From Monarcha castaneiventris obscurior (lineage: Eukaryota; Chordata; Aves; Passeriformes; Monarchidae): 64,000 nt of DNA. The translations under genes were made by a program, and so were the position numbers. Below are positions 46,341 through 57,395 of the stretch, piece by piece. Every line of letters starts with the position of its first letter. The stretch's first letter is position 1. The notes under the pieces are model-generated. The model saw nothing but the letters and a program-made list of their open reading frames with translations, made no database searches and was not told where the DNA came from. The DNA lies in NCBI GenBank assembly GCA_026261815.1, contig JAMPIT010000544.1, positions 1-64,000 on the forward strand, written 5' to 3'.

Positions 46341-46429
46341 CCATTTTGTAAAGAGCTGTCACAGTGTGAGTTCTGCAGGCTGGGGAAAACTTACCTGGGG
46401 GAGTGGAACCAGACTTGTCATTGTCCCAG
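46341..46429 (+). other. TRAJ: J-alpha segment, motif WGSG, with altered RSS spacing
   Basis: Duplicate of the 40.9-kb J: reads SSAGWGKLTWGSGTRLVIVP; donor GTGAGT. Nonamer CCATTTTGT (46,341-46,349), but two bases are missing before the heptamer. CACAGTG is now 10 bp away; the only 12-bp alternative is CAGTGTG (46,362-46,368). Confidence 0.8.
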
Positions 46430-46974
46430 GTGAGTTGTGTCTCCTCTGAGCCAGGGTGGGCTCAATACATACAATGCTGTTCTCCAGCTGCACCAAGAGC
46501 AGTGCAGGGGCTTTGTGGAGGAATTTGGGGTGGTTTTAGTGTTCCCAGGAAAGAATTGGGAGACTTTTTGCTTAACCAATGTGCACTTGAAATGTCTCCA
46601 TGCTGGGGAAAAGAAGTATTGGAAAAGTGACAATAAGTACACGAAGTGCAAGGGCAGGGATGTGTAAGACATAATAAGATTTCTGAGATTTGGGACACTG
46701 AACCCAGTGGAAAACTTCCGTGCACTCAAAGCCAGGGTTAATGTTTGCAAAGGAGGAGCAAAACATATTTCAAGCTGTTGGCAACAAGCAAAAGCAGTGA
46801 TCTCTGGGTTACTGCTGTATGTGCTGGAAGTGTAGAACAGGAGCGATGATCCAGAGAGCAGAAATGGGAATGGCACAAGTTGTGGATCTTTCCTGTTTGT
46901 TGTGGGGATTGGCAGGATGCATTTGGATACTCTTGGCTAAATTACATGGTTTAGGGGTGAACAAGGCACTGCTG

Positions 46975-47045
46975 GGGTATGGGTTGGGCCTCATGGTCTT
47001 AGAGGGCTTTTCCAACCCAAACAATTCCATGTTTCTGTGATTCTA
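46975..47045 (+). mobile_element. CR1 LINE 3' end fragment
   Basis: Reads 'gagggcttttccaacccaaa' then 'ccatgtttctgtgattct', the CR1 3' terminus. Confidence 0.65.
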
Positions 47046-47299
47046 AGTATGAATCATTGCAACATGAAGTGCGGCCTGCAAAGGAGGGTGGACATTGCAA
47101 GAGAAGAGAGCAGAAAGGTGACACAGGCTGGTGAGACTCAACAGCAGCAGTCAGGAGGCTCCAAACACAGTCTGGGAGGTTTTATGTGCACACAGTGATG
47201 GACAGAGGCTGCTGCTGTGCGGAGACAGAGGACAGAATACACAGATAATGAATTAACCAGGCAGAGGAAGTGGCTGAAGGAAGTGCTTATTTATGCTGA

Positions 47300-48130
47300 G
47301 GTGTAGCCAGCAACGCTGATGAGCTGGGGGCGTGTGTCGATCTGCTGGAGGGTAGGAGGGCTCTGCAGAGGAACCTGGACAGGCTGGACCCATGGCCCAA
47401 GTCCAGCAGTGTGAGGTTTAACAAGTCCAAGTGCTGAGTCCTGCACTTTGGCCACAACAACCCCTGCAGTGCCACAGGCTGGGGACAGAGTGGCTGGAGA
47501 GTGCCCAGGCAGAAAGGGACCTGGGGGACTGATGGACAGCAGGCTGGACATGAGCCAGCAGTGTGCCCACCTGGCCTGGATCAGGAATGGTGTGGCCAGC
47601 AGGAGCAGGGCAGAGATTCTTCTCCTGTGCTGGGCACTGGTGAGGCCGCACCTTGAGTGCTGTGTCCGGTTTTGGGCCCCTCAGTTTAGGAAGGACATTG
47701 AGGGGCTTGAACATGTCCAAAGGAGGGCGACAAGGCTGGTGAGGAGCAGCTGAGGGAGCTGGGGTTGTTTAGCCTGGAAAAAAGGAGGCTTAGGGGTGAC
47801 CTCATCACTCTCTGCAACTCCCTGAAAGGTGGCTGTAGTCAGGCTGGGGTCGGTCTCTTCTCCCAGGCAACCACTGACAGAATAAGCTGCGCCAGGGGAG
47901 GTTTAGGCTGGACACTAGGAAAAAATTCTTCACTGAAAGATTGATTGGGCACTGGAATTGTGTGCCCAGGGAGGTGGTAGAGTCACTGTCCCTGGAGGGG
48001 TTTAAAAAAAGCCTGGACATGGCACTCAGTGCCATGGTTTAGTTGATGAGGTGGTGTTAGGTCACGGGTTGGACTTGATGATCTCAAAGGTCTTTTCCAG
48101 CCTAGTTCATTCTGTGATTCTGGGATTCTG
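47300..48130 (+). mobile_element. CR1 LINE 3' part, about 0.8 kb
   Basis: Long CR1 3' region: 'ggaacctggacaggctggac', 'agctgggg ttgtttagcctg', and the terminal 'ggttggacttgatgatctca' with ATTCTGTGATTCTGGGATTC at the end. No intact reading frame. Confidence 0.85.
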
Positions 48131-48203
48131 TGAGCTGCTTCCAATAAAACCTTGCACTGCCATGTTCTCCAGCCTTCATCCAGCAAATGCACATCCCAGT
48201 GCA

Positions 48204-48293
48204 CCATTTTGCAAAACACTGAATCACAGTGCAATTCTGGGACTTATGGCAAGCTTACCTTTGGAGCTGGAACCAGACTCATTGTTTCTCCAG
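48204..48293 (+). other. TRAJ: J-alpha segment with 12-RSS
   Basis: Nonamer CCATTTTGC, 12-bp spacer, heptamer CACAGTG. J (48,232-48,293) reads NSGTYGKLTFGAGTRLIVSP; donor GTATGT. Confidence 0.9.
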
Positions 48294-48811
48294 GTATGTC
48301 TGGATTCCCAGGTGGAAGTATTTCTTTCAGTTCACAAGTTATTTTGCCTATTTTGCCACCCCGCAATATATCAGCAACAGGACTATGAATTTTCAACTGG
48401 TATTAAGAGCAAGTGATTTCCACGGCTGCAGGTATATTCTCCCCTCCCTATTCCTGAGGATGAACATAGCAGAGGTTTTACATGTGCAAGAGGAATTTTC
48501 TTGGAAAGTCAGCAGGAAATGGGCTCCTGAATCAAGCTCCTCTAGCAGAGAAGTAAAGTGAAATGGTGAAAGCCAGCACAGACCAGGAAAATGAGGGGTT
48601 AAACTGGTTTCATAAAGCTGTAGTAAGTAAAAAGGACTTTTCTAGTATGTGGATAGAAACAGTTGGAGATAACCAGACTCATAACTGTATGTGAACACAA
48701 AAAATACACATATTGGGTCTCTGCTTTGGAGATCCTTGAGCTGTAGCCATAGGGGGTGGGTTTCTTTTGGTGGAGTATTTAATTGCTGAAGGCTCCATTC
48801 AGTACTGCTCT

Positions 48812-48901
48812 GGATATTGTAGAGGCCTGTGCTATTGTGTGGCTATGGAGGTAACAACAAACTCACATTTGGACCCGGGACGAGACTTCTGGTTTTGCCA
48901 G
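48812..48901 (+). other. TRAJ: J-alpha segment with 12-RSS
   Basis: Nonamer GGATATTGT, 12-bp spacer, heptamer TATTGTG. J (48,840-48,901) reads GYGGNNKLTFGPGTRLLVLP; donor GTACAC. The RSS is weak. Confidence 0.85.
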
Positions 48902-49259
48902 GTACACTTATCCTGATTTTTTTACTAATTAGCAAGTTTGTTAATACACACCGAGATCTGGGGAAAGGCAGCTGTCACAGGCATTGTAGCCCACCTCAAG
49001 CAGTGGCATTTAGCTCAGGGCAGCTGTCCAAGCTGGCAGGCACATGCTTCCAGTGCTCCTCCTCTAACTGCATTCCTGGGATCAGCTAAGACAAAGCCTT
49101 GATCAGCTCTTCTGCAAAGTCAGTCATGTGGATTTGTTCTCTCCTAAACAATCTATCCATGCCACTTCCACTGGCCTCAAGAAAAGTCGTGGATTATATA
49201 AGTCAGATGGAAATGCATTGAAAAACAAGGATGTTTATAATATTTATATTGCTGGCCAA

Positions 49260-49905
49260 GAGGCGGGGATGTGCACTCACAGCCCAGAAAGCCAAACTCC
49301 ACCCTGGGCAGCATCCCCAGCAGCAATGCCCAGGAGATTGAGGGATTGATTCTCCTCCTGTGCTCTGCTCTGGTGAGACCGCACCTGCAGAGCTGTGTCT
49401 ATCTCTGGGGTCCCAGCACAGGAAAGACAAGGACCTGCTGGAGTGGATGCACAGGAGGGCCACAAAATGCTCAGAGGGATGGAGCAGCTCTCCTGTGAGC
49501 ACAGGCTGAGCGGGACAGTTTAGATGGTTTAGCCTGGACAAGGCTCCAGACAGACTTTATTTCAGCCTTTCAGCACTTCAAAGTACTTTCAGACTTATAA
49601 GAAAGATGGAGACTAAGTTTTTAAAACAACAGGACAGAGAATTATGGTTTTAAACTAAAAGAGGGTAGATTCAAACTGGAGTTAAAGAAGAAATTTTTTT
49701 TCCTGTGAGGGTGGTGACACACCAGCACAGGTTGCCTGGAGAGGAGGTCCATGCCCCATTCCTGGAAACATTCAAGGTCAGGTTCGATGAGGCTCTGAGC
49801 AATCTTACCTAGTTGAAGTTGTCCCTGGTCATTGCAGGAGAGTTGAGCTAGATAACCTTTAAAGCACCCTTCCAATCCAAACCACTCAGTGGTTCTATGA
49901 TTTAG
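49260..49905 (+). mobile_element. CR1 LINE 3' part, diverged
   Basis: CR1-like text through the stretch ('ctctggtgagaccgcacctg', 'gtgacacaccagcacaggtt'), ending 'ccttccaatccaaaccactc' and 'ggttctatgatt'. Confidence 0.75.
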
Positions 49906-50716
49906 AAAATATCCACTTGGGGTGATTATCACCATTTTAGCTGGTTTTTGCTTGTATCAGAATACCACCAAGGAGCATTGCACTATAACATTTTAATATC
50001 AGTGTTGGAATGGATTTGACTGCCTTTTAGTTGCATTGTCTGTTGTACAGACACCATATTATCCATAAATACTGCAAGGGGATTCTGTTTGCCACTGGGA
50101 CTTGCAGGTTTGCCGAGCTGCAGGACCATTTGTGATGCTCCAGGCACTGCACAGCTGAGACAGAATGTGAATTCCCAAGGAACAGAGTTATCAAACTGCC
50201 TGGGAGGCTCCAAGACCTAGGCAGGGGCACAGTGTGTCATGGAAACCTGTAAGGACAGAACTGTAACAAAGGCCAGCGGGGTCCTCACAAAGGTTTCCTG
50301 GGTCGTGTGAGTTATGGGGATGGAGAGGGATATAACTGACATTAGGAAAAAGAGCCCTGTTGGTGACCAAGGCACGTGGGTAGTAAATACCCAGGAGAAA
50401 AGCTGGACTGAAAGGCTGTGCCCCTTAACTGCATGGCTGAGGGAACTGGGATTTTAGGTGATGTTACAGGTGGAAAAGCAGATAATTCCTTGTATTGTCC
50501 CAAAATATGTAACACCACACAACTGTAACCAGGGAATGAATGAACATTTTAAAATTTGATCTCTGTGTTTCTGATCCTGATAATTTTCTAGTAGATTTAT
50601 TTGGTACTTTGATAGTATCTGAAGTCAGCATGTTTCATCATTTCTCCCTTAAGTTATCCTATGCCCTGGACTGTCAGTTGACCTGGCTGCCAGCATGCAT
50701 TGCAAAAACCTGCCCA

Positions 50717-50804
50717 TATTTTTGTAGAGGCTGGCACCTGTGTGCCAACCAGGGATACAGGAAACCCACATTTGGAACTGGGACCCAACTTCTTGTTACC
50801 CCAA
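50717..50804 (+). other. TRAJ: J-alpha segment with 12-RSS (3'-most)
   Basis: Nonamer TATTTTTGT, 12-bp spacer, heptamer CTGTGTG. J (50,745-50,804) reads NQGYRKPTFGTGTQLLVTP; donor GTAAGT. It lies 4.2 kb before TRAC exon 1. Confidence 0.88.
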
Positions 50805-53800
50805 GTAAGTTTGAGCTTTCTGTTCCATATTAACCCCAGGACTAGTAAATCATTTTTTTGTTGGGTAGATGGACCAGGGATTTCATGGAAGCATATTCCA
50901 ACTTCTTTTCAGCTTCCCTTGGCAAAAGCCAGTTGGAATAGAGATGCCGTCTTGGAATGCAAGGAGGGCTTGGCTATGGTGTGGCAGTGACCCAGTGCAG
51001 GACAGAACAGTGAGAGGAGGTGGTGATGTCCAGGTTTAATAGCCATGGCGTGGTGACTGGAGAGTCTCCTGACTAAGGGCTTAGAGACTGGATTTTCTAA
51101 GTCTTAGCCTAAGAGAATGTGTAGTGATCTTTCTGTTTTTAAATTCATAACCATTTTATGATTCTAAGAATATTTTTTCTAGAAACAAAACCTCTGCCAT
51201 ATATAATTGAAAACCTGATCTGGCAATTGAAAGCCAGTCTAATTTTGGAAGAAAATGCATGGAAAAGCATTTTGTGAAAATGACAAATGTTCTCAGGAGG
51301 TGCAGAAGCAGCCACTTGAGTCTTTGTTTCCAGGAAGTTGTCAGACAGATGGGTTAATCCATCTCAGTCACCCATGAGAGAGTGGATTAGATAAGCAGAA
51401 TTGCTCCTTCTGACTCACAAAAATCTTTTCTTAACGTTGTTGAAAGGAGCAGCAGAGGAGATCATAGCAATTCTCTCCCATGGTTTAGATGGTGCATGAG
51501 TAGATCCATATGTGAACGCAAACAGGGTACTGTTTTCCAATAAGAAATTTAAGAAAAATTAATCTCATTCTTTTCTGAATGTGAACACATGCTAAAAGCC
51601 CAGGATTTGTCCTGGTTTGATACTAGAGAACTATTTATTCCACTGAGCACTTGATTTCTCCTCATATACTGGGTATCTTCCTCTATTCATTCACTGTTAC
51701 TTTTGGTTCAGTGGGAAATCTTTCCCTTGAAAGGTTTGTGAGAAAGACTTGGATGGTTTTGATAGTTTGACTTCCCCAAGTATAATTCCAGAGGCAAAAA
51801 CAAACAAATTTTTTGGAAGGAGACTAGAATGATGCCTGAACTGTGTCAGTGAAGCAGCATATTCACATTTGCAAATGCTGAATCTTTCCTCAGTCTCTGC
51901 AGAGAGTCTCTGCATCTCTTTGGATGACTTGGCTAATACTGGACTAGGACCTGCTTCTGCTACCTGTCTCCAGACAGAGTCTAGACAGTCTGGGAAGAGC
52001 TCCAGTCCTAAATGTGTTCATCCCATCTTGCTGTAGCCACCCCAGCATCCAGCTGGGAATGGAACACATGAGGAACATTTATTTCAGTGATAAAGAAGAT
52101 TTTGAGACACTTTCTAGACTTTCCCCATGGAAAGAAATTAAAATTTCTCCATCTGGGAGCTAAGCTGTCTCCAGTATTTCTACAGTATGACATATTTCAC
52201 AGAAGACCTCTGGTAGACCTTTTGGAGCATGCATTGGAGGACAGACAGGAAACATCACTGAAGTGCTTGTTAATTCACTGGAGTTGCTCCCCTGGGGGCA
52301 AGACTGGCCTGTATGAGTGTGCAGGGGGTCCAGGTGTCCCCAAAGCAGGGCAATAGCTCTAGGTTGACTTTAGATGTGGAATATCATGTCTCAGGCTGAG
52401 GAGTGGTAAGAGCACCAAAGATTCTGTCACACCAGTTCTGGTCTGACCAGAGATGCAGATAGTTTGCTTTGGAAGGAATGGAGAATGTGATCATTTTCTG
52501 CACAATGCCAGCTGGGAATGAAACCAGTTCAGGATTTCTACTGCAGCTTGGTTGGAGGGAAAACAAAAAGGGCACAGGTCTCAGTCTGATGTTGGAACAG
52601 GATTCTACTGCTCTGTCCCTGAAATGAGCCTCTAGTTGGCTGTGTCTGTATACTGGGCAGGAATAGCATTCCAACAGCTCCTGCTCGTCCACCTGGAAGA
52701 CATCCTTCAGTAAAGATAAAATCAGGCAGCATGGAGTATCATTATCATATCAGAGTATCATTATTTACTTCTGACTCTTTCCTGTAAATAGAGGGCATAA
52801 ATATACAACACCTCCAGCGCATGCAGCAGCTCATTAAGACAGATTAACAGGTCCCAGTGCTGTGGTTAGAGTGGATGGTGTTTACCAAAACTATCTGCAA
52901 ACTTTCACAGCAGTGTGCAAATACACAAAGGAACTTACGGGAACTGAAGTGCAGCACCAGAACAGAGGTAGCCACCACTCTGAGTAAGAACAGGAAACTA
53001 ATATTTTGCAAAACTGCTGAAGCTTCCTGTGGAAAATAGGCTTCATTGTTTTATGTGTTCAAGATCAAAGCATTGCACAGATTGAAAGGGAGAAAAACAC
53101 CCTAATTTGGAGAGAGGTGGATACTTACCTCTTCAGAAAGCACAGTACTCGTTATGAGAAAGAAGCAGAGCAGCTCGATAAATTCCTCTTCTTCTCTTTC
53201 ATTTCCCTGTATCCATGGCAATGATCTACCCTGGCTCATCTGTATTTTATACAGGGATCTATCATCAAACTTTTTACCAGCTCGTGCCTTCCTCTCCCTA
53301 ACAAACAGTCACTGAAGCCTATTTCCAAAACACTGACTGGGAGTATGGGAGGTGGGGTTAAGGGAGTCCCAACGTACTTTAGGCTGTATTTCTGCATAGT
53401 TTGCAAAGAGTCTCATCAGGTTCTTCAAAGCCAGGACAAAGCCAGAATGGATGAATTACAGTTCAGGAGATGGGCCAGAGAATGAACCCTTGGGCTTTGT
53501 GGATTACATTTTTTCTGACATCTAACAGAGAACTAATAGAGAAGTATGGCTATTTCTCTAAGGTGGCACCAGCTGGGAATGGAACAGATGACTAACATTT
53601 ATTTCAGTGATAAAGACGATTTTGAGACACTTTCTCGGCTTTCCCCATGGGAAGAAATGAAAATTTCTTCATCTGGGAGCTAAGCTGTCTTCAGTATTTC
53701 TACAATATTTATCAGTGAGGCACGTGAACAAAGAGAGAGCAAAGATTAATCTAAACTCTCAATCCTACACAAGAACACTTCATCAGTTTATAAATGTGAA

Positions 53801-54480
53801 CTGAAGCTCTCATTGAAATCTCTGAAGGCAAAAGGAAAATGCAGTCACAGGGTTGCTGAGAGCCCCAAATCTGCATTGTGGCTACACTATGTCTGAAAGG
53901 ATATTTCATCCAGAAATGAGAGCACTGCAGTGTCTGGAACATTTTACTGTTAGCCATGAACAAAGATTTAGGAATGCACCTTCTCATAGAATCAGATTAA
54001 GTGTATCTTTAGTGTACAAGTTTATAAAGCTAAATATGCAAAAAAGGGTTTAACCACAGGTTGTATTTTGATGTGTGTGGAAAATCCCAGTCTGACTGAC
54101 TTGCTAGCAGAGTTTGAAGCAAAAAAACAGTAATGAGGCCCAGGTGTATTGTATCTGCAGCCTTTAGTGCCTTGAACCCCTCTCTGCAGGGTAAAATTTT
54201 GTAAAAAAATTTGGTACTGCGCTGTCAAGCAGTGGAACATAATGAAATATTTGTTTGCTTCCCCTTTCTTTCCCTGAATGCAACCCTGTGTTCCTACTTT
54301 GCCGTGGCTTCTCGACTTCTGCTGTAGGAGCACCATCAGTAGACTGGGGGTAAATGTGGACACCCCTCAGATTTAGTGTTTATCCACTTCCCCTCAGGAC
54401 ACAGGGAGAAAGTGGGATTTTGCATTTGGTGGATTTGACTAAACATTTGCAGAAAAAGCAGAATGGCCCTGGGCTCTCAG
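50805..54480. other. J-alpha to TRAC intron, with an internal direct repeat
   Basis: No J or gene recognised. About 135 bp at 52,050-52,186 recurs at 53,570-53,706 ('ttatttcagtgataaagaag', 'ctgggagctaagctgtct') at roughly 90% identity. Whether this is a transposon or a local duplication is not clear. Confidence 0.5.
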
Positions 54481-54482
54481 GA

Positions 54483-54605
54483 ATCACAAAATCACAGAAC
54501 GGTTTGGGTTGGGAGGGACCTTAAAGACCATGTTCCAGCCATGGGCAGGGACAGCTTCTGTAGGCCAGGCTGCTCATGTGCTCTCTCCACCTGTTCCACA
54601 TGTCC
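54483..54605 (-). mobile_element. CR1 LINE 3' end fragment
   Basis: Minus-strand CR1 terminus: 'cagaacggtttgggttggga' and 'gggaccttaaagaccatg'. Confidence 0.75.
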
Positions 54606-54972
54606 CTGGGTGCACCCAGGCCAAGATGCCAGGCTGCAGAGCAGAGCTCAGAGAGTTGTCACTGAGAGTGATGGCCAGGTGAGATATGGACATACAGAGT
54701 GTGGATGTCCACGAGTCTTTTCAGATGCTCCAGGAATTCTGCCTGGCCACTCTGTGTCTCCTTCACAACATAAGTCAAAAGAAGTAGCTTCTGTGTCATC
54801 TGCTGTAGATGCTTTGGTTCTCTAAAGGTGTCCTAGCACAAGATCCCAATGATCAGGCAACTTCCCACTGGAACAATGGAGAAACCTACATTTCTAAGTG
54901 GCTGTATGTTAAGACTGATGGAACTATGAATGTGTAGCCTCACCTAATGACTCCTCTTTTCTCCACTTGCAG

Positions 54973-57395
54973 AAGTCACTCCATCTCCCTCAGTCTACAG
55001 GCTGACCTCCAAAGATGACCAGGATTTGGAAATGTGCCTCATCACAGATTACTCCCCTGAAAAGCTTGCTGTTAACTCGGCTGAGCAGCACACATCGGCC
55101 GTTGTGGAGGTGGCAACCGCTGAGAACCGCGAGGAATCCAGCTACCTGTCAACCTACTGGGCCAAGAGGGATGAGATGCACTGTGGTGCCAGCCACGTGG
55201 GCTTTGGAGAGCTGGAGGGCGAGGACCCTGAGAGTGGTAATGGCATTGCTGGGAGTGTGCAGGGTTGGAGGCACTCTGGGCTCTGTGCTGGTGGTGTGAG
55301 CAGCACTGGGTTGCAGCTCCCAGCCCTGCGAGCCATGCTCTGCTATGGTCCCATAAGACAGAGGAATTGCCTTGTTGCCTCTGTTTTCTCTCCGCTTCCT
55401 CCTTGGTGGAAAAAAGATTGAGGTTCAGTAGACTGGTACAGTCATAGCAAAGAGATCTCTAAAACACAATGAGGGGGAATAGCTTGAAATTCCTTTGTCC
55501 TGTGGGACACTGAAGTTTAGTTAGATCATATTTTATGCTTGCCCTGAAAAAAAGGAGAAAAGAGTGTTTATGGGAGGGTTTGTTGGCCAGAAACTCTAAT
55601 TTAGTCCTTCTAAGCAGAGTTATCTTTATAGACTCCTGAAGAAGTACATTTTTGTTGCTAATCGAATGTATTGTTTCTCTCTGCAGGTGCCAGTGCTGTC
55701 TGTGTCACAGGACTGTCCCTACACTTCAGGACAGGTATGTAACACAGCATTTTAGGAGAAAAGTTTGGCCTGACTAAAGTAAATGTCCTCCCAAGTTTTT
55801 GCTGATTTTCCCCACTTGCAGAGTTCTTTTTGAAGCAAAAGGTCAGACTGGAAATTTCCAAAAGGGCCCCCACAGGCTTTAAACATCAAGGCTGAAAGTC
55901 ATGGTGTTAATGCAGCCTTCCAGATCCAAGCTGATAATTTTATGCAACCACTGCAGCCAGTGCCCACAAGCTCTTGCTCTGACTCCCCACAGAGTTGCTG
56001 CCCACCACAGAGTGACTCCAGCTACTGGGATGAATCAGCACTGCCACATTTCAGACTTCAGAGGAGCTGGGTTATTTTTGGGTGCAGAAACACCTAATGA
56101 AGCAATAGCTGAGCATGTGGTTTCTGTGGCTGTGCTCAGGGTTCACTAAAGCTGGGGTGCATCGAAGCCAGCCCTGCCCCAGCTCCCAGCTGGGGAGGGG
56201 TCGGGGCAGTGCTGGTGCCACTTCAAAGAGCAGAGCCTGTGCCTGAGCCTGCCCTGCTCACAGAACAGCTGTGCTATTGCAAATCTTTCCAAAACACCAT
56301 TTCAGGAAAACACTCATCAGTAAACACGGCTGACTTGATCAGGCTTTCAGTTCTCTGAAAGGTTTTCAATTATAAACATACAGTGAGGTTTTGCTGACAG
56401 CTTCCTACTTCTCCAGGATGACTCAACGTATTTTCAAATACAAATGGCTTTGTAACTTCAGATTAATATAAAATTCAAATACAATTGTGTTCTATGATTA
56501 AAATCAAAATTGCTTTCCCCCTGCCCATCTTTAAAAAAATTTAGAGAGAGGAAGGAGGGAAGCCTCAGCCTGGGTTCACAATGCACAGTACTTAAAACTA
56601 GTCAGATGGCTGGCAGACTGGCATTTTGGATAATTAAGTGATTATTGAATGGAAGAAATTAAAGTCTCTCAGTCCTGCTCCCTGTCTCATTTCCTGTCCT
56701 ACCAGCTGACTCCACCCAATGGAGCAGCTTCATTAAGAAGGGCTTTTAAGTCTGTCTGGAACATGAGGATGTCTCAGTGCTCTTGTGACTGTCATTTTTT
56801 GTTTTTTCCAGATGAACACTTGAACACACTGTCTTTATCACAGCTGGGCCTCAAAATAATTTTAATGAAAGGAATAATTTTTAATGTGCTGATGACGATG
56901 CTTATGTGGAAGAAAAAAAAAGTGAGTATGCTTTAGGGGGTTCTGAAAACATTTGTCAGAAAACATCTGGATTGTTTCCTCAGCTATGAATGCTCCTTCT
57001 CTCTGGAAGAGTTGTTTATGCAGTTTATCCATACTTCTTTTGTCTGCCAATAGTAAAATCCCTCCATTCCTCTGGCCATACCATTTTCACCCACCCCTCA
57101 AGTACTCATCCTTGTCCATATGCATTTTTTTTTTCTTTCAAGACATTTCTCCCTTCTCTTTCTACATCCATCCCTTCCCTTGCCTGCATTCATGCATCAG
57201 ATTTAGCCCCTCATCTGTCTCCAGATGGGAAAGTTTGATGGCTATTGACTTTAATTTAATACTAATATATTAGTTTTTGCCCAGTGTCTCTTTCTTCTCT
57301 TTCTCTTGCCTGGACACTTCAGCTCTACAACTGTGCAGCTGCGACTGTAACCCAAATAATGATTTAACATACCTTTGTTTTTGTTACAGGACTGA
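54973..57395 (+). CDS. TRAC: T-cell receptor alpha constant gene
   Basis: Constant region of the TCR alpha chain. Exon 1 (54,973-55,236) is the C-alpha Ig domain: VTPSPSVYRLTSKD start, first Cys in LEMCLITDYSPEK, second in DEMHCGASHVG. Exon 2 (55,687-55,734, only 48 bp) is the connecting peptide with the interchain Cys (SAVCVTG). Exon 3 (56,812-56,921) holds the transmembrane segment LKIILMKGIIFNVLMTMLMW; its basic residues bind CD3 and its FNxLM pattern is typical of TCR alpha. Exon 4 begins 57,390 and adds one Asp codon before TGA (57,393-57,395), then 3'UTR. All introns have GT/AG borders and phase 1, except the last (phase 0). This agrees with J segments ending in CCA plus one base. The gene is intact and lies upstream of, and convergent with, DAD1, as in other vertebrates. 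Confidence 0.95.
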
